Under the pieces are notes generated by a model, which searched no databases, was not told the DNA's origin, and worked only from the letters and a program-made list of their open reading frames with translations. Of a DNA stretch of 64,000 nucleotides, positions 54,309-64,000 are shown piece after piece. The first letter of the stretch is position 1. Each line of letters starts with the position of its first letter. Position numbers and translations under genes: made by a program. Source of the stretch: Plasmodium coatneyi (lineage: Eukaryota; Apicomplexa; Aconoidasida; Haemosporida; Plasmodiidae); contig NC_033567.1 of assembly GCF_001680005.1 (NCBI RefSeq), positions 1,302,001 to 1,366,000 of the forward strand, given 5' to 3'.

Positions 54309-54672
54309 AATACGGCGGAGTTAATTAGCCCCAAAGGTGGAAAGCTACTCCTATGCGATGCACACACGTGGGGAAAGCATGAGAAGATTAGCAGGAAGGG
54401 CTTGTGCATCAATCAAGCGGAAATTTTATTTATTTTTTTTTTTTCTGTCATTATGGAAGTACACATGTCATCGTTACACAATTGCTCAGTAGACATTGTT
54501 TGCCTCCCCATAGTTGGCACAGTTTTTAAAGAAGGAAAAAGTATATGTCGCTACAAAATGGGGGGAAGCCTTTTTTTTTTCGCCTCCTTTCCACATACCA
54601 CCTTACACGTGCGTAAAATTGTAAACTCAGAAAAACGCCCAAGTTATGTCGTCAAGCTTCATCCCCGTTTGA

Positions 54673-54747
54673 GTACAGTGAACGAATGAAGAATTATTCC
54701 AAAATCCTGCGCAGAGGAAGGAATAGCTCTGACATGTTCACAGGTAC
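54673..54747 (+). promoter_or_regulatory. SECIS element (form 2)
   Basis: 75-nt hairpin in the 3' UTR. Helix I: GTAC (54673-54676) with GTAC (54744-54747), and GTGAAC (54678-54683) with GTTCAC (54736-54741), all Watson-Crick. Core: ATGA at 54686-54689 opposite GA at 54731-54732, the non-Watson-Crick quartet. Helix II: 54690-54700 with 54720-54730, 10 of 11 positions paired (one A-C mismatch, one G-T). Then unpaired AAAA at 54701-54704 (the required AAR), and a top mini-stem TCCT/AGGA (54705-54708, 54715-54718) closing a 6-nt loop. This is the complete eukaryotic SECIS plan bound by SBP2. It directs Sec insertion at the upstream TGA. Confidence 0.9.
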
Positions 54748-54982
54748 AAAAACGGATTAACAATGGACATTTTGTTTTTCTTCATTTCATGTGCATGTCA
54801 TTTGCGCCATTTTGTGCTACTTCCTTTTCCTTGTTACCTCCCCATCAAGAGGACACACTGTTAATAACCCTTTTAAAAGACTTCAAAATTTGTTACAAAA
54901 TAGTTCTTTCGCTATGAACACACTTTTCACTACATATTACAAGCGAAAAAAAAAAAAAAAAGGAAAAATATAAAAAAGCTGG

Positions 54983-54984
<2 letters not shown>

Positions 54985-55031
<47 letters not shown>
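54985..55031 (+). repeat. A47 homopolymer
   Basis: Longest pure homopolymer in the window. Its exact length is unlikely to be reliable. Confidence 0.9.
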
Positions 55032-55032
<1 letters not shown>

Positions 55033-55162
55033 AAGAAAAAGGAGAGCCAAAACAATATACACAAAAGTGCCGACACACACACATGTGCTACACACCCACT
55101 AATGTACAAACATTAGGTGGTCTCTCTCCATTCATTTCTTTTTTTTTGTTTCGCTCGAAAAA

Positions 55163-55759
55163 TCACTTCTTTAATGCCTTCTTCAAATTTTCGTTGGCAA
55201 AATTCCAATTTACCAAATTCCACCAGGCCTTCACATAAGACGCTCTATCATTTCGATAATCAATATAGTAGGCATGTTCCCATATGTCGCACGTCAGGAT
55301 AGGAATGCCTGTGTTATCCTTTATAGGATTCCCAGCATCGTGTGTCTGCAAAATGACTAGCTTGTTGTTATTATTCAGAACTAGCCAACCCCATCCTGAT
55401 CCAAAATGGCCACATAATACATTTGAAAATTCATTTTTGAAATTGTTAAAGGATCCAAAATCTTCCTGAATTTTTTCCTTAATTTCTCCATGGGGTTCGC
55501 CTCCACAATTGGGTCCCATGGAATCCCAGTAAAAACTGTGGTTCCATATCTGCGCTGCGTTGTTAAAAATTGCACCCGTAGATTCCTTCATAATTTCCAG
55601 CAACGATTTCGTTGCAAAAGGCGTATCCTTAATTAGGCCATTCAACTTGTTCACGTACCCCGCATGGTGCTTATTGTAATGGAAGTTCAGCGTCTCTTCA
55701 CTTATATGGGGCGACAGGGCGTTCAAAGCGTACTTTAACTTGGGTAGAATAATTGCCAT
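55163..55759 (-). CDS. SOD1: iron superoxide dismutase
   Basis: 198 residues from Met at 55759 (MAIILPKLKYALNALSPHIS). Metal ligands are seen in NFHYNKHHAGY, in WNHSFYW, and as Asp and His in DIWEHAYYIDY. The FeSOD-type FGSGWGWLV and the QTHDAGNP segment are present. Length and start match the cytosolic parasite FeSOD. Dismutates superoxide to O2 and H2O2, protecting against haemoglobin-digestion by-products. The frame is open upstream to 55792 (adds MSREDKDILSK), but that extension lacks family support, and no apicoplast/mitochondrial leader is present. Confidence 0.97.
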   Translation of the reverse strand: MAIILPKLKYALNALSPHISEETLNFHYNKHHAGYVNKLNGLIKDTPFATKSLLEIMKESTGAIFNNAAQIWNHSFYWDSMGPNCGGEPHGEIKEKIQEDFGSFNNFKNEFSNVLCGHFGSGWGWLVLNNNNKLVILQTHDAGNPIKDNTGIPILTCDIWEHAYYIDYRNDRASYVKAWWNLVNWNFANENLKKALKK

Positions 55760-56072
55760 TTTGCTTAGGATGTCTTTGTCCTCCCTACTCACGGGGAATA
55801 CTTGTTCGGCTGCGAGAGTGCGGCAAAAAAGATTTCTTTCAAGTCATGCTAAAATGTAAGCATATGCATGTACGCACACGTATGTGTACATATATACGTA
55901 TGTATTTATCCGCTTGTGTATATACTTGTGTGTGCGCGGCGGGGACTCACCTTTCGACGTAGCTGCCTTTCTTTTATCTGAAAAATGCCACGGGGGCTAC
56001 TCACCGGTTAAACAGGAATGTGCGGGCTCGGGAAAATATTAAAGGCAAAAGAAATGTGCAATTTTTGCTTAA
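55760..56072. other. divergent intergenic region
   Basis: About 310 bases between FeSOD (-) and the following plus-strand exon cluster. Any first exon of the latter would have to lie here. TATG-rich stretch near 55885-55930. Confidence 0.4.
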
Positions 56073-56524
56073 TCGTTGGGGAAAAAGAGGAGAATTAAAC
56101 TTACGGATGCAGTTGTAATTGAAAATAAAGTTGCGGTTAAAAAATTGCCTTTAAACATAAAGATGCATTTATGGATAGAGTTAAAAGATTTTGTTAAAGA
56201 TGAATTCATGAGGAGCATTAAAAATGGCTTGACATTTCAATTTAACGTTAACGCTACGGGTGAAATTAAAAGAGGCGAATTGCTAAACTTTTATTTCTTC
56301 TTCATTTTTCGGTTCAACATTTGCCAGCTCAAATGCAGCAAAAATTGTGCCAATTTTTAAGCGTCACATGTATCCACAAACGGAAAAAAAAAAAAAAAAA
56401 ATCGGTTTTAATGGAAGAATTTGCCTTTTCGCGTTTTATATACACAAAAGTGGGGGGGGACGCCAAGTGGAAGTTTACACGTGAACAGATAGTAGTGCGC
56501 ATAATGTTGTGGTTATATGTGTAG
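56073..56524 (+). CDS. fragmentary multi-exon gene, unknown product
   Basis: The frame is open from 56073 with no convincing ATG (LTDAVVIENKVAVKKLPLN... MHLWIELKDFVKDEFMRS), so an upstream exon is expected. A donor at 56260 (GTGAAA) and a strong pyrimidine-rich acceptor ending TTTGCCAG at 56327 join in phase to AQMQQKLCQFLSVT (56328-56369). A donor GTATCC then fits an acceptor near 56450 leading to LGGDAKWKFTREQIVV... with stop TAG at 56522-56524. Each junction keeps frame, but the second intron is weak. The peptide looks like a small soluble helical protein. No family recognised. Exon ends are provisional. Confidence 0.4.
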
Positions 56525-57616
56525 GCTTGCTGCTGCGCGAATGTTCATGCGTACGCGGTATGCGTTTCTCCTAAGCGCATGCAATAGGTGAGATGTGCCC
56601 CCTGTTGGAAGGCCACATAAGGTAGGGCGTTACACGAATTTTTTTTTCTTTTTTCACAAAATGGGACAAATAGAGAGCGGCATAAGTTTCCTTTCCGAAC
56701 TGAGGACTTACGTAATCTCGTTATTTTCGAATTTCATAAAAATAAATTCTCCAAAGGGAGACTTCTGTGCACATTATTTTTTTTTTCCTTTATTCCCTTT
56801 TGCATGTGCACAAAATGAAAAGTGGATCACTTGAATAATTATTTTATTTTAGTGGAATAAAATTTGAATAAAAGCTGACCTTTAAGGTGCCATTTTAAAA
56901 AACGTTTCTACAATGGTTCCTTTTATGATGGAAAGGAAAATTGAAAAGCAAAATGTGCATCAGGGTTAAAAGGCGCATTTTGACAAATCGTACATACAAC
57001 GGAAGGTTGAACATGCATATATATGTTGCGTTGTGGAAGAAGCAAAAAAAAGCACTAATCGAAGCAGCATAAAGCGAGTTGACATGTAAAAACTCCATGC
57101 CTGTTCCGTTTCTGCGCGAATTGTACATAGGTAGATATATATATATATACAAATACACACACCGAATGTGCGTTTAAATTAAGTGCCTCACGCCCGCGCA
57201 AATATATTTATGCGTATGTAAACAACCACAACGAGGGGGGAAAAGGCTTCCCCCTTCGCCCATAAATTCGGGAACACATAAGAATGCATAAACCATTTAA
57301 GTGGACAATCCATTTGTCGAATACAAACTGGAAAGGCACAAAAGTGGAGAAGCTTAAATGTTCAGGCGGTTTGCATGAAAAAGGTATGCCCCCGTGCCAC
57401 CGTGCACACCCCTCTACCAACCGGCACCCCGCATGAACATAAGAAGCAAACTTTTTAAATATGATGTCTTAACAAAATTGTTACAAAAAAAGGTGGGGAA
57501 AAGAAAAAACAAAATGGAATCGCACAACGCGAAAAATAAGACGATATGCATACAAGCACTTCTTGAAACGTTCCTTGGTGCGCTAATCCCGCTTCGCACA
57601 GGTACGATAATATTCC
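56525..57616. other. intergenic
   Basis: 1.1 kb. A frame at 56661-56834 (MGQIESGISFLSELRTYVISLF...) might be another exon of the preceding gene, but its ends lack good splice sites. (TA)n-like run at 57136-57148. Confidence 0.35.
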
Positions 57617-58657
57617 TTATAGGTAAGGTTTTCCCTTTTTACGCCTCAACTTTTTGCGTGGCTGGGCAGCGGTGTGCAGAGGGTTACCGCCAAAACACAC
57701 GTTTGATAAATTATCGAGAAACATCCTTTCCTGCTTGGTCATTTCATCTTCGTTAATTGTAAAGTTTAAATAATTTAATTTTTTGGCCTTTCCCAAGGAA
57801 GCGATAGTGGGAAGCTCGTACTTGTATTTACAATTCTCTCCGTTTATTTTCTTTTTACTTTTTTTTATGTAAGACCGATTGCCGCGTGGTTGTGCAGCAT
57901 CGCAGCTGTGGCACATGTCGAAATATATCGGATTGTTATAAGCCCCATTTAACATTGTTTTTTTTTTCCTAAGTAGAATACTTTTTTTAAAAGTGCACTT
58001 CTTTTTTGGAGAAGAATTTTTCAATTTTGCTGGCTTTTTTCCTTTTCCTTTTTTATTCAACGTGTTAGAATGCTCACGTCCACTGCCACCAGTTTTGTAA
58101 TTTAGTGAAGCAGCCGCCTTGTTGAATTCGGGAGTGACATACAGACCTACACCTTCCACATGGGAATTATACACATTTCTAGGTTTTGGGAGGTACCGTT
58201 TTTTTAATATTCCATCGGGGAAAATCCTCGCGGGTGCCTCCACTGCGTCGCTTGTTATAACGGTGATTTTGGGGGGGCCTCTACTCTGCTCCTTTGATCG
58301 TTCTCGAGGCTTCTCTCTCGATTTTTCGTCTCTTTGTTGCATTCGTTCTGGTTTGTGCGCCCTCTGTTCTTCCTGTTCGTCTTCTCGCTCTTCCTCAGTT
58401 TCGCCCGCTTCGCCCATCTTGTCTATCTCCGGGCCAACATCCTCTTCCCAGTCGAAGTCCCCCTCCGCGTGATTAACCTTTTCCCGCTTCCTTCCTATTC
58501 TATGCGTAGTATTTTTCACCCTTATTGGGCGCAAGTATCCCCTCTCTATTGAAAAGTCCTCATAACCAGCATCGTCACGCACTGGCGAGCTTTTCTTTTT
58601 ATAATATTTAAAAACGCCGCTAAAGTATATTTCTCCCCTTCTGACAGATTTGCTCAT
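57617..58657 (-). CDS. basic conserved Plasmodium protein, unknown
   Basis: 346 residues, single exon, starting MSKSVRRGEIYFSGVFKYYKKK. A Glu-rich run and an Arg/Lys/Gln run (~85-130) resemble charged coiled coil. Then a central ordered segment (ITVITSDAVEAPARIFPDGILKKRYL) and a very Lys-rich C-terminal half. Near the end, MTKQERMFLDNLSNVCFGGNP is the best candidate for a conserved motif. No catalytic or binding signature seen. High basic charge suggests nucleic-acid or ribosome association, but this is inference only. Confidence 0.75.
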   Translation of the reverse strand: MSKSVRRGEIYFSGVFKYYKKKSSPVRDDAGYEDFSIERGYLRPIRVKNTTHRIGRKREKVNHAEGDFDWEEDVGPEIDKMGEAGETEEEREDEQEEQRAHKPERMQQRDEKSREKPRERSKEQSRGPPKITVITSDAVEAPARIFPDGILKKRYLPKPRNVYNSHVEGVGLYVTPEFNKAAASLNYKTGGSGREHSNTLNKKGKGKKPAKLKNSSPKKKCTFKKSILLRKKKTMLNGAYNNPIYFDMCHSCDAAQPRGNRSYIKKSKKKINGENCKYKYELPTIASLGKAKKLNYLNFTINEDEMTKQERMFLDNLSNVCFGGNPLHTAAQPRKKLRRKKGKPYL

Positions 58658-60337
58658 TTTTGTAAAAAAAAGGAAAAAAAATTCAAAAATTTAATTTTAA
58701 ATCTGTTAAAAAATTAACAATAGGGTAAAAAACACACGCATCAATTATGACACTAAAAGGAAGAAAAAAAAAAATACATATATATATTTTCCTGTCCTGA
58801 GGTAAAGACGAATGTATATGCTAATTTCTTACATATAAAAAGCATGACAACTTTACTTGACGTTAAAAATGCAGAAAAAATTCTTAAAACAAAACAATGA
58901 ACAGAACTAAGGTGGGAAAATGCATATTCTTACTTAAATTGTATAATGGTGCAATAGACCTTATCATTTTGTCCCCTTTATCCAATTATTAAAATATGGA
59001 CCAAAGGAAAAACTTATGGATTGATTAACACACCGGATCTTAAATTGGGAGGTATAAATTTTCTTATTTTAATGTAACATTGTTTGGAGCAGTCTACAAA
59101 TGCGAACAAGCAAAATAACGCCCCTTTGCTTTGACATAGTGACGAGCTCCGCCGATGGGTCCTCACAAATTTGGTTAATTCTTCTTAACCACGCCGTTCA
59201 GCAGATAGCAGATCACACACCTTTTTAATGATGAAATGGGTTTAAAAAAAAAAAAAAATAAAAAACTACGAAAGGCACATGTTAAGTTTTAGGACAAACT
59301 CAAAATATCAGCAGTATACTAGACAGTACTACAGAATTCGTGGAAGAAGAAAATGGTGCACGTATTGTTCCCGTGATTTCTGTCACAGAAAGAGTTAAAT
59401 CCGCTTTTGCATATTAAGGCATATTGTGGCACGATTACACAAGGAAATGTTAAAAATTGCCCTTCATAGAAAGGCTCAATTGAATGTGCATATGCAGTCT
59501 TTTTAAACATGAAATAGGAATGATAAATTTACGTGTGCAATTCTGCTATGACATACTTCGCATGATAAAAAAAAAAAAAATAGATAAATAAATAAACGTT
59601 ATAAAATCTTTCTCAAATTGTTTATATAAACGCAAGGAATTGGAAATTAAAAAACATTTCAGTAAAATGGGGAAAATAAAAATTGCAAAAAGGAAAAAAG
59701 TCAACAGCTTGGTGCGTACATATTTTAAAAGTACATGTAGACCTAAAATAAAATTTAAAGAAATAGGATAAAAATGTATACCTTTTGATGAATGGGCGCT
59801 TTCATCTTTTTTGCAACTATTTTATTCGCGCAAATTTCATATGTTCAACTTAAACAAGTTTTATCACATGAGGATGTCGTCCAAGAAGGGATTCCTTCTG
59901 TTTCAAGAATAAGTCTTACAACATAGGATGTAACAAAGAAAAGGAACGAACATAAGGGGATAAAACGCCTTTAAGTATGTAGAAATGTGTAGACGTCCAT
60001 ACAAAACGTACTTATGCATGGCAGAGCGTTTTGAACCTCACGCTTGTGTCACCTGCATGTTCGCGCGCGTATACACATGAGCCCATGCACATTGTGCCAC
60101 TTCTGCACACACAAAAAAAAAAAAGAAAAGAAGCAAAACAGGAAAGACTGGTAAAAATAGTAAAAACAATGTGCTGTTTCGTAGCATTAACCGTAAAACG
60201 AGTGAAACACGATTTTTTCCTTCCCTTGAGCTTGTGTTAAGCCATCGCGAAAAGGATTATAGCATGTACACACTTTTGATTAAGTCTTAAAATAACGTTT
60301 CTGCAGAAAGCCAAAAGTAATAGGAATAATTTTCGCC

Positions 60338-60370
<33 letters not shown>

Positions 60371-61006
60371 CAGCCATTGAGTACCACTTTTAAGCATTAA
60401 CTAGGAGTGTAAAAATATACACACGTCAGGAAAAAAAAAAAATAAAAACAGCTACTTGTCCTTTTTACCTGCACTGTTCAGGTGAAAAAGAAAAAAAGAT
60501 CTTTCGAACTTTTCGATAATCAAAACTGGCATTTTCACTCAAAAAAAAAAAAAAAGACAGCTATAAAAGCATGCGTTGTAACTTTTTTTTGTTGTTGTTT
60601 TTTTTCCCATAAGATGCTCTATTTTTATTAAAATAATTATTTTTTGTTTCGTGAAACTTTAATTTGTGTCAATAAATTTAGAGGCTGGAAAAAAAAAACA
60701 CTCCTAAGAAAATTATGTTGCTTCGTTAAAGTTGTAAATGTGTAAATATTAATTCCCTGCACACGTTTGTTTTTTCTCTTTTGCTCTTCCCTCTTGTTCC
60801 TCACTGTTCGATGCGGTTGTCATCCCCAATTGGACAAAATTCCTTTCCCTCAAAATAAGCAGCTGTTTTGCGCCATTTCGCTCATCCACCTTTTTAGCAG
60901 CATTCTGTATATCCTCACGTGCAATTTCGGCTATATGTGCTACGCATTGCCCCCCTCCCCCTATTTTTAACAAATTACTCGTGTGACATTTTCTCACCGC
61001 GCAAAC
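58658..61006. other. 2.3-kb divergent intergenic region
   Basis: AT-rich with poly-A runs at 59245-59258 and 60342-60370. No tRNA, and no gene with a motif. The segment 59030-59230 is relatively GC-balanced and non-coding, a possible place for a small structured RNA, but I could not fold a named family. Confidence 0.45.
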
Positions 61007-62185
61007 ATGACGAATGTTGTAGAATGTACCTTCAAAACCCCGCCCGAAACTGCAAAAGCCCCAGAGAATGCCGTCATCTGGAACGCATTTCAATACTGTG
61101 ATGAAAAAGGATGGTATTCACTAACGAACCATGATGAGATAACGCTCAGACCTACTGCCTTCAGTGACGGAAGAATTAAATTTCTGCCTCAACTAGAAAA
61201 AATCCCAGAAGAATTTGAATCCGTTTTGTGTGGAAAGTATGATGCTAAAGCGTGGGGAAAGGATGATTGTAACATAGTTATTGAAGGTGATAAGGACGTG
61301 CATATAAGCCTTCCAGGGTTGCAAGAAAAAATAAATTACAACCACAGAGAAAGATTCCCTACATTCTTAAAAAATTGGAAAATTATTGTGGGTATGCTAA
61401 ATGAACACATAACCGTAATACGGATAAACACAGAAACTGCAATAATTGTAAGCATAAGTGAAAAGAGCAATGTAACTGTTAAGTGTGTAGATTTTAATAA
61501 CGGTTTTTTATGCGTTAATCCGCACACAAACTTGGCAATTGCATATGGCGGTTTCGCCTTGAGTGAACTTAAAAAATGTGAACTGGTTCCTAGCATCACT
61601 CACGAAGGAGCAGAATGGGGATTTTTTGTCCACCTATTTAAATGGGGACACATTATTATACCAAAAGATATAGAGATTAAATTACCATCTCCAGGATTAA
61701 AGCTAATTGGAAAAAAAATAGACACCGTGGCGATTATTTCCCTTCCGCCAAACATATATATACACGTAAAAATTGATGGACCAAAATGTATAAGAAAATT
61801 AGAGTACGGACAGGACTACAGCATAACGGCAATTAAGAGTAGCGAATCGGACATTGACATTTATCTGCTCTTCGATGGACAATTAATAAAATACGAATTT
61901 TCCTTTGATACGAGACTAAACAAGGTAGGGAAAGGAAGATCCATTAATTATGCCAAATTGAAGTGTACAAATAAGAGCAAGGAAGTGACTTCTTTCGTTT
62001 TCCAAGCATCGGCAAATTCTAAATTGTTGTTAGATTCCAACTGTCCAACGGATAATATGGGCCACCTGCTGTGCAACCAAACCATTTCCGTCTTCGACGC
62101 GGAAACTGGCGAGTATCTCAGCCACCCACAGGGATTGAAGCTAACCGAGGTGTTCAACACGTTGTCGTACCCCCCCGAGGAGTAA
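61007..62185 (+). CDS. conserved Plasmodium protein, unknown
   Basis: 392 residues from ATG at 61007 (MTNVVECTFKTPPETAK), preferred over the ATG at 60983 because of its better A-rich context. Unlike most neighbours it has almost no low-complexity sequence. Hydrophobic beta-rich stretches alternate with loops throughout (ITVIRINTETAIIVSISEKS, HIIIPKDIEIKLPSPGLKLIG, VAIISLPPNIYIHVKI), suggesting an all-beta globular protein. No signal peptide or membrane segment. No family recognised. Compactness implies a conserved structural or cytoskeletal role, but that is a guess. Confidence 0.85.
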   Translation: MTNVVECTFKTPPETAKAPENAVIWNAFQYCDEKGWYSLTNHDEITLRPTAFSDGRIKFLPQLEKIPEEFESVLCGKYDAKAWGKDDCNIVIEGDKDVHISLPGLQEKINYNHRERFPTFLKNWKIIVGMLNEHITVIRINTETAIIVSISEKSNVTVKCVDFNNGFLCVNPHTNLAIAYGGFALSELKKCELVPSITHEGAEWGFFVHLFKWGHIIIPKDIEIKLPSPGLKLIGKKIDTVAIISLPPNIYIHVKIDGPKCIRKLEYGQDYSITAIKSSESDIDIYLLFDGQLIKYEFSFDTRLNKVGKGRSINYAKLKCTNKSKEVTSFVFQASANSKLLLDSNCPTDNMGHLLCNQTISVFDAETGEYLSHPQGLKLTEVFNTLSYPPEE

Positions 62186-63497
62186 CGTTTTCTACCCATT
62201 CAAAAGGGTGGTACCAATTAAAAAAATTTGCGGCGTTTAAAAGGTTGGCCCCATGTTTTCCGCTCAAATACTAGCGTGCGTCTTTTTTTTTGTTTTTTTT
62301 TTTTGCGTTTCTTTCCTACTCGTTTTCTACGTTTTCCCGGCGGTGGGCCTGTGGTGTCCCCCCAACGTACGTGAATGTGCATACCCATAATTTTGCACGC
62401 ACGTTGTTGTCGTTTTTTCGTCCCCCTCCCCCTTGGCGTATTTTTCATTCCGAACTTAACCACTAATCGTGTTATTCGTCAAACCCGGATTCACCCCCTT
62501 TGGCCATCTCGAAATGAATTTTTGTTTAAAAATTTTAACTGGCTACGCATAATCTGTGTGATGTGACGCGGACTGCAAGTTGTGCAAACTGGTTGTGTTT
62601 GCTCATGCTTTAGAAAAGCACATTCAGGAAAAATGAAAAAAAAATTACAGCTCTTTTTATTTTTTTTTTTTTTTTTACGACATTACAAAAAAATTAAAAG
62701 TTTAAAAAAAAAAATTTTAAATTTGTAAAGTGGAAAATGCACTCGCATACATATTCATGGGGCGAAAAAGGTGACTAAAAATTTTTACAAAACGTGCGCG
62801 CGTGTGTATATCCCTACTTAGCTAACACGCGAATATGTGCCTTACTAAATGGACAAATATTTGAAGCATAACCTTGTATTGTAGGCAATTTAAAAAAAAG
62901 CACAACATTATAATCCCCTTCCAAGCATGTGGTAAAATGTGATTATATGCGTATAATGGCACTCCCGGACGGAAGCTAATGAGAAATATTCTACTATGAG
63001 AAAATGGGCCTTATTAATACGTAAGGGGGAAGTGAAAAGAAGAGGTACGCATATTCGCGTGGGAATGGGAATTAAGTATTCAAATAGATTCTGTAAAAAA
63101 AGAAAAAAAATTAAATATAACAGAATAAACCTTCGAGGTGTCTAATGTGCAGGAAGTAAATTATAAACAAAACTCAAAAAATAGGAAATAATTATTTTTA
63201 TTTTTTTTGCAAATAAATCTACGCAATTTTGTGGCACATGTTTATGCAAATACTGGGGTGCTCCGTGCAATTCTTTTATTTCGCAGCACGGGCTGGCAGG
63301 CAATTAGACGTTTTACCCTTCTAAATTTTGCCGAACTTTTTTTGCAGTGGAAAATTAGGATATGAGCGTGGGAATCATTCTACGAAAGGGTTATGTGTCT
63401 CGTTCTTCTTAGCTGCCGCGACTGCAGGGGGAGGTGTATATTTTTGCTTGACCGTTTAGCGCTCCACCCTGTTGTGTACTGTGTACGCAGCGCAGAC
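62186..63497. other. intergenic, convergent
   Basis: 1.3 kb between the beta-rich protein (+) and the partial gene (-). A/T runs near 62290-62305 and 62660-62678. No gene seen. Confidence 0.5.
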
Positions 63498-64000
63498 TTA
63501 GTCGAACAAATCGTCTATGGTGTAAAAAGTGGGCTTTATATTATCATTGCACTTGGTCTTTTTCTTCTTATGGTATGCGCTTCCATCTCCATCAGAGTGA
63601 TCATTACGTGAGTCATTTTCCGAGCGTTTATTTTTTTTCGATTTATTATCTGCGCTTTTGCTACTTGTGTATTTTTCATTCCCCTTACTGCTACCACTCT
63701 CTTTAGCATTATCTTTATTTGAGACATTCGAAAGGGAGGAAGAAGAATCCTTCCCCTTCCCACCCGAATCTTTGCTTTTGTTCCTATCATTCGAAGAGGA
63801 TTCATTAAATTGGTCTATTAAATCTTTCAAGTTATGTTTCTTGTAGTATTCTACATATTTGTAAAAATCTCTATTTTCGAGATGCTCTCTGGGAATATTT
63901 AATTCTTTAAAGTTTTGATTTTCAAGGATCTTCTTAATATCATCATTTTTGTTTTTACGTAAGGAGTTAAAATATTCTATACATGCCTTGACATCGCTAT
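63498..64000 (-). CDS. C-terminal part of an unknown protein (runs off window)
   Basis: The frame stays open from the right edge. Visible residues begin SDVKACIEYFNSLRKNKNDD, then helical LENRDFYKYVEYYKKHNLKDLIDQF. After that comes a Ser/Asn/Asp/Lys low-complexity stretch with a Lys-rich, NLS-like region. It ends YTIDDLFD at the stop. Only the last ~166 codons are present; the start lies beyond 64000. The helical part could belong to a larger domain, but nothing can be named from it. Confidence 0.75.
   Translation of the reverse strand, partial: SDVKACIEYFNSLRKNKNDDIKKILENQNFKELNIPREHLENRDFYKYVEYYKKHNLKDLIDQFNESSSNDRNKSKDSGGKGKDSSSSLSNVSNKDNAKESGSSKGNEKYTSSKSADNKSKKNKRSENDSRNDHSDGDGSAYHKKKKTKCNDNIKPTFYTIDDLFD

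Larger units (their letters stand above)
54309..55162. other. convergent 3' UTR region
   Basis: Holds the SECIS and a 47-A homopolymer between the selenoprotein gene (+) and FeSOD (-). A 95-codon frame at 54402 overlaps the SECIS and ends in its ATGA; I treat it as chance. Confidence 0.6.

Noticed and set aside
54402..54689. 95-codon plus frame in the selenoprotein 3' UTR
   Set aside because: No motif, and it ends inside the SECIS core; chance frame.

Overview
The window is nuclear DNA of a malaria parasite (Plasmodium), most likely of the vivax/knowlesi/cynomolgi clade. Genes are spaced 1-3 kb apart and are mostly intron-poor. Their products are rich in Lys/Asn/Ser low-complexity stretches. 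Intergenic DNA carries long poly-A/T runs. Base composition is far less AT-rich than P. falciparum. Several proteins are apicomplexan-specific in type: a PEXEL exported protein, a RAP-domain protein and a lineage-specific kinase. Species cannot be fixed by eye.

Layout. 0-5 kb: TFIIS and a Ser/Arg/Lys-rich nuclear-type protein (+). 6.4-8.9 kb: three tRNA genes (Asp-GTC, Leu-AAG, Ser-GCT) in an AT-rich interval, followed by a two-exon gene for a PEXEL-bearing exported protein (10.28-11.71 kb). 13-20 kb: HAD phosphatase (PGP type), a two-exon MYCBP-like protein and a 1,453-residue unknown protein with one N-terminal membrane segment. 21-27 kb: a four-exon CaMK-like kinase, a three-exon secreted Cys-rich protein and a tiny three-exon gene (all -). 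27-36.5 kb: organellar TypA/BipA GTPase, BolA-like protein, DMT-family transporter and CDF zinc transporter. Both transporters are interrupted by frameshifts at poly-A tracts. 37.7-52 kb: a phenol-hydroxylase-like FAD monooxygenase, importin beta and a RAP protein (all -). 53-56 kb: a gene with an in-frame TGA just after its signal peptide and a convincing SECIS hairpin 3' of its stop codon, i.e. a selenoprotein, next to iron superoxide dismutase. 56-64 kb: a fragmentary multi-exon gene and three Plasmodium proteins of unknown function, the last running off the window.

Themes. Housekeeping genes cover transcription (TFIIS), nuclear import (importin beta), organellar translation and RNA (TypA, RAP), Fe-S/redox (BolA, FeSOD, FAD monooxygenase, selenoprotein) and metal transport (CDF). 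From memory, the gene order TFIIS/PGP/CaMK/TypA/DMT/CDF matches P. falciparum chromosome 7, while importin beta and FeSOD lie on P. falciparum chromosome 8. That would put an ancestral synteny breakpoint near 36.5-43 kb.

The most notable observation is the selenoprotein gene at 53292-54308 with its SECIS at 54673-54747. An ordinary ORF caller splits or truncates it.
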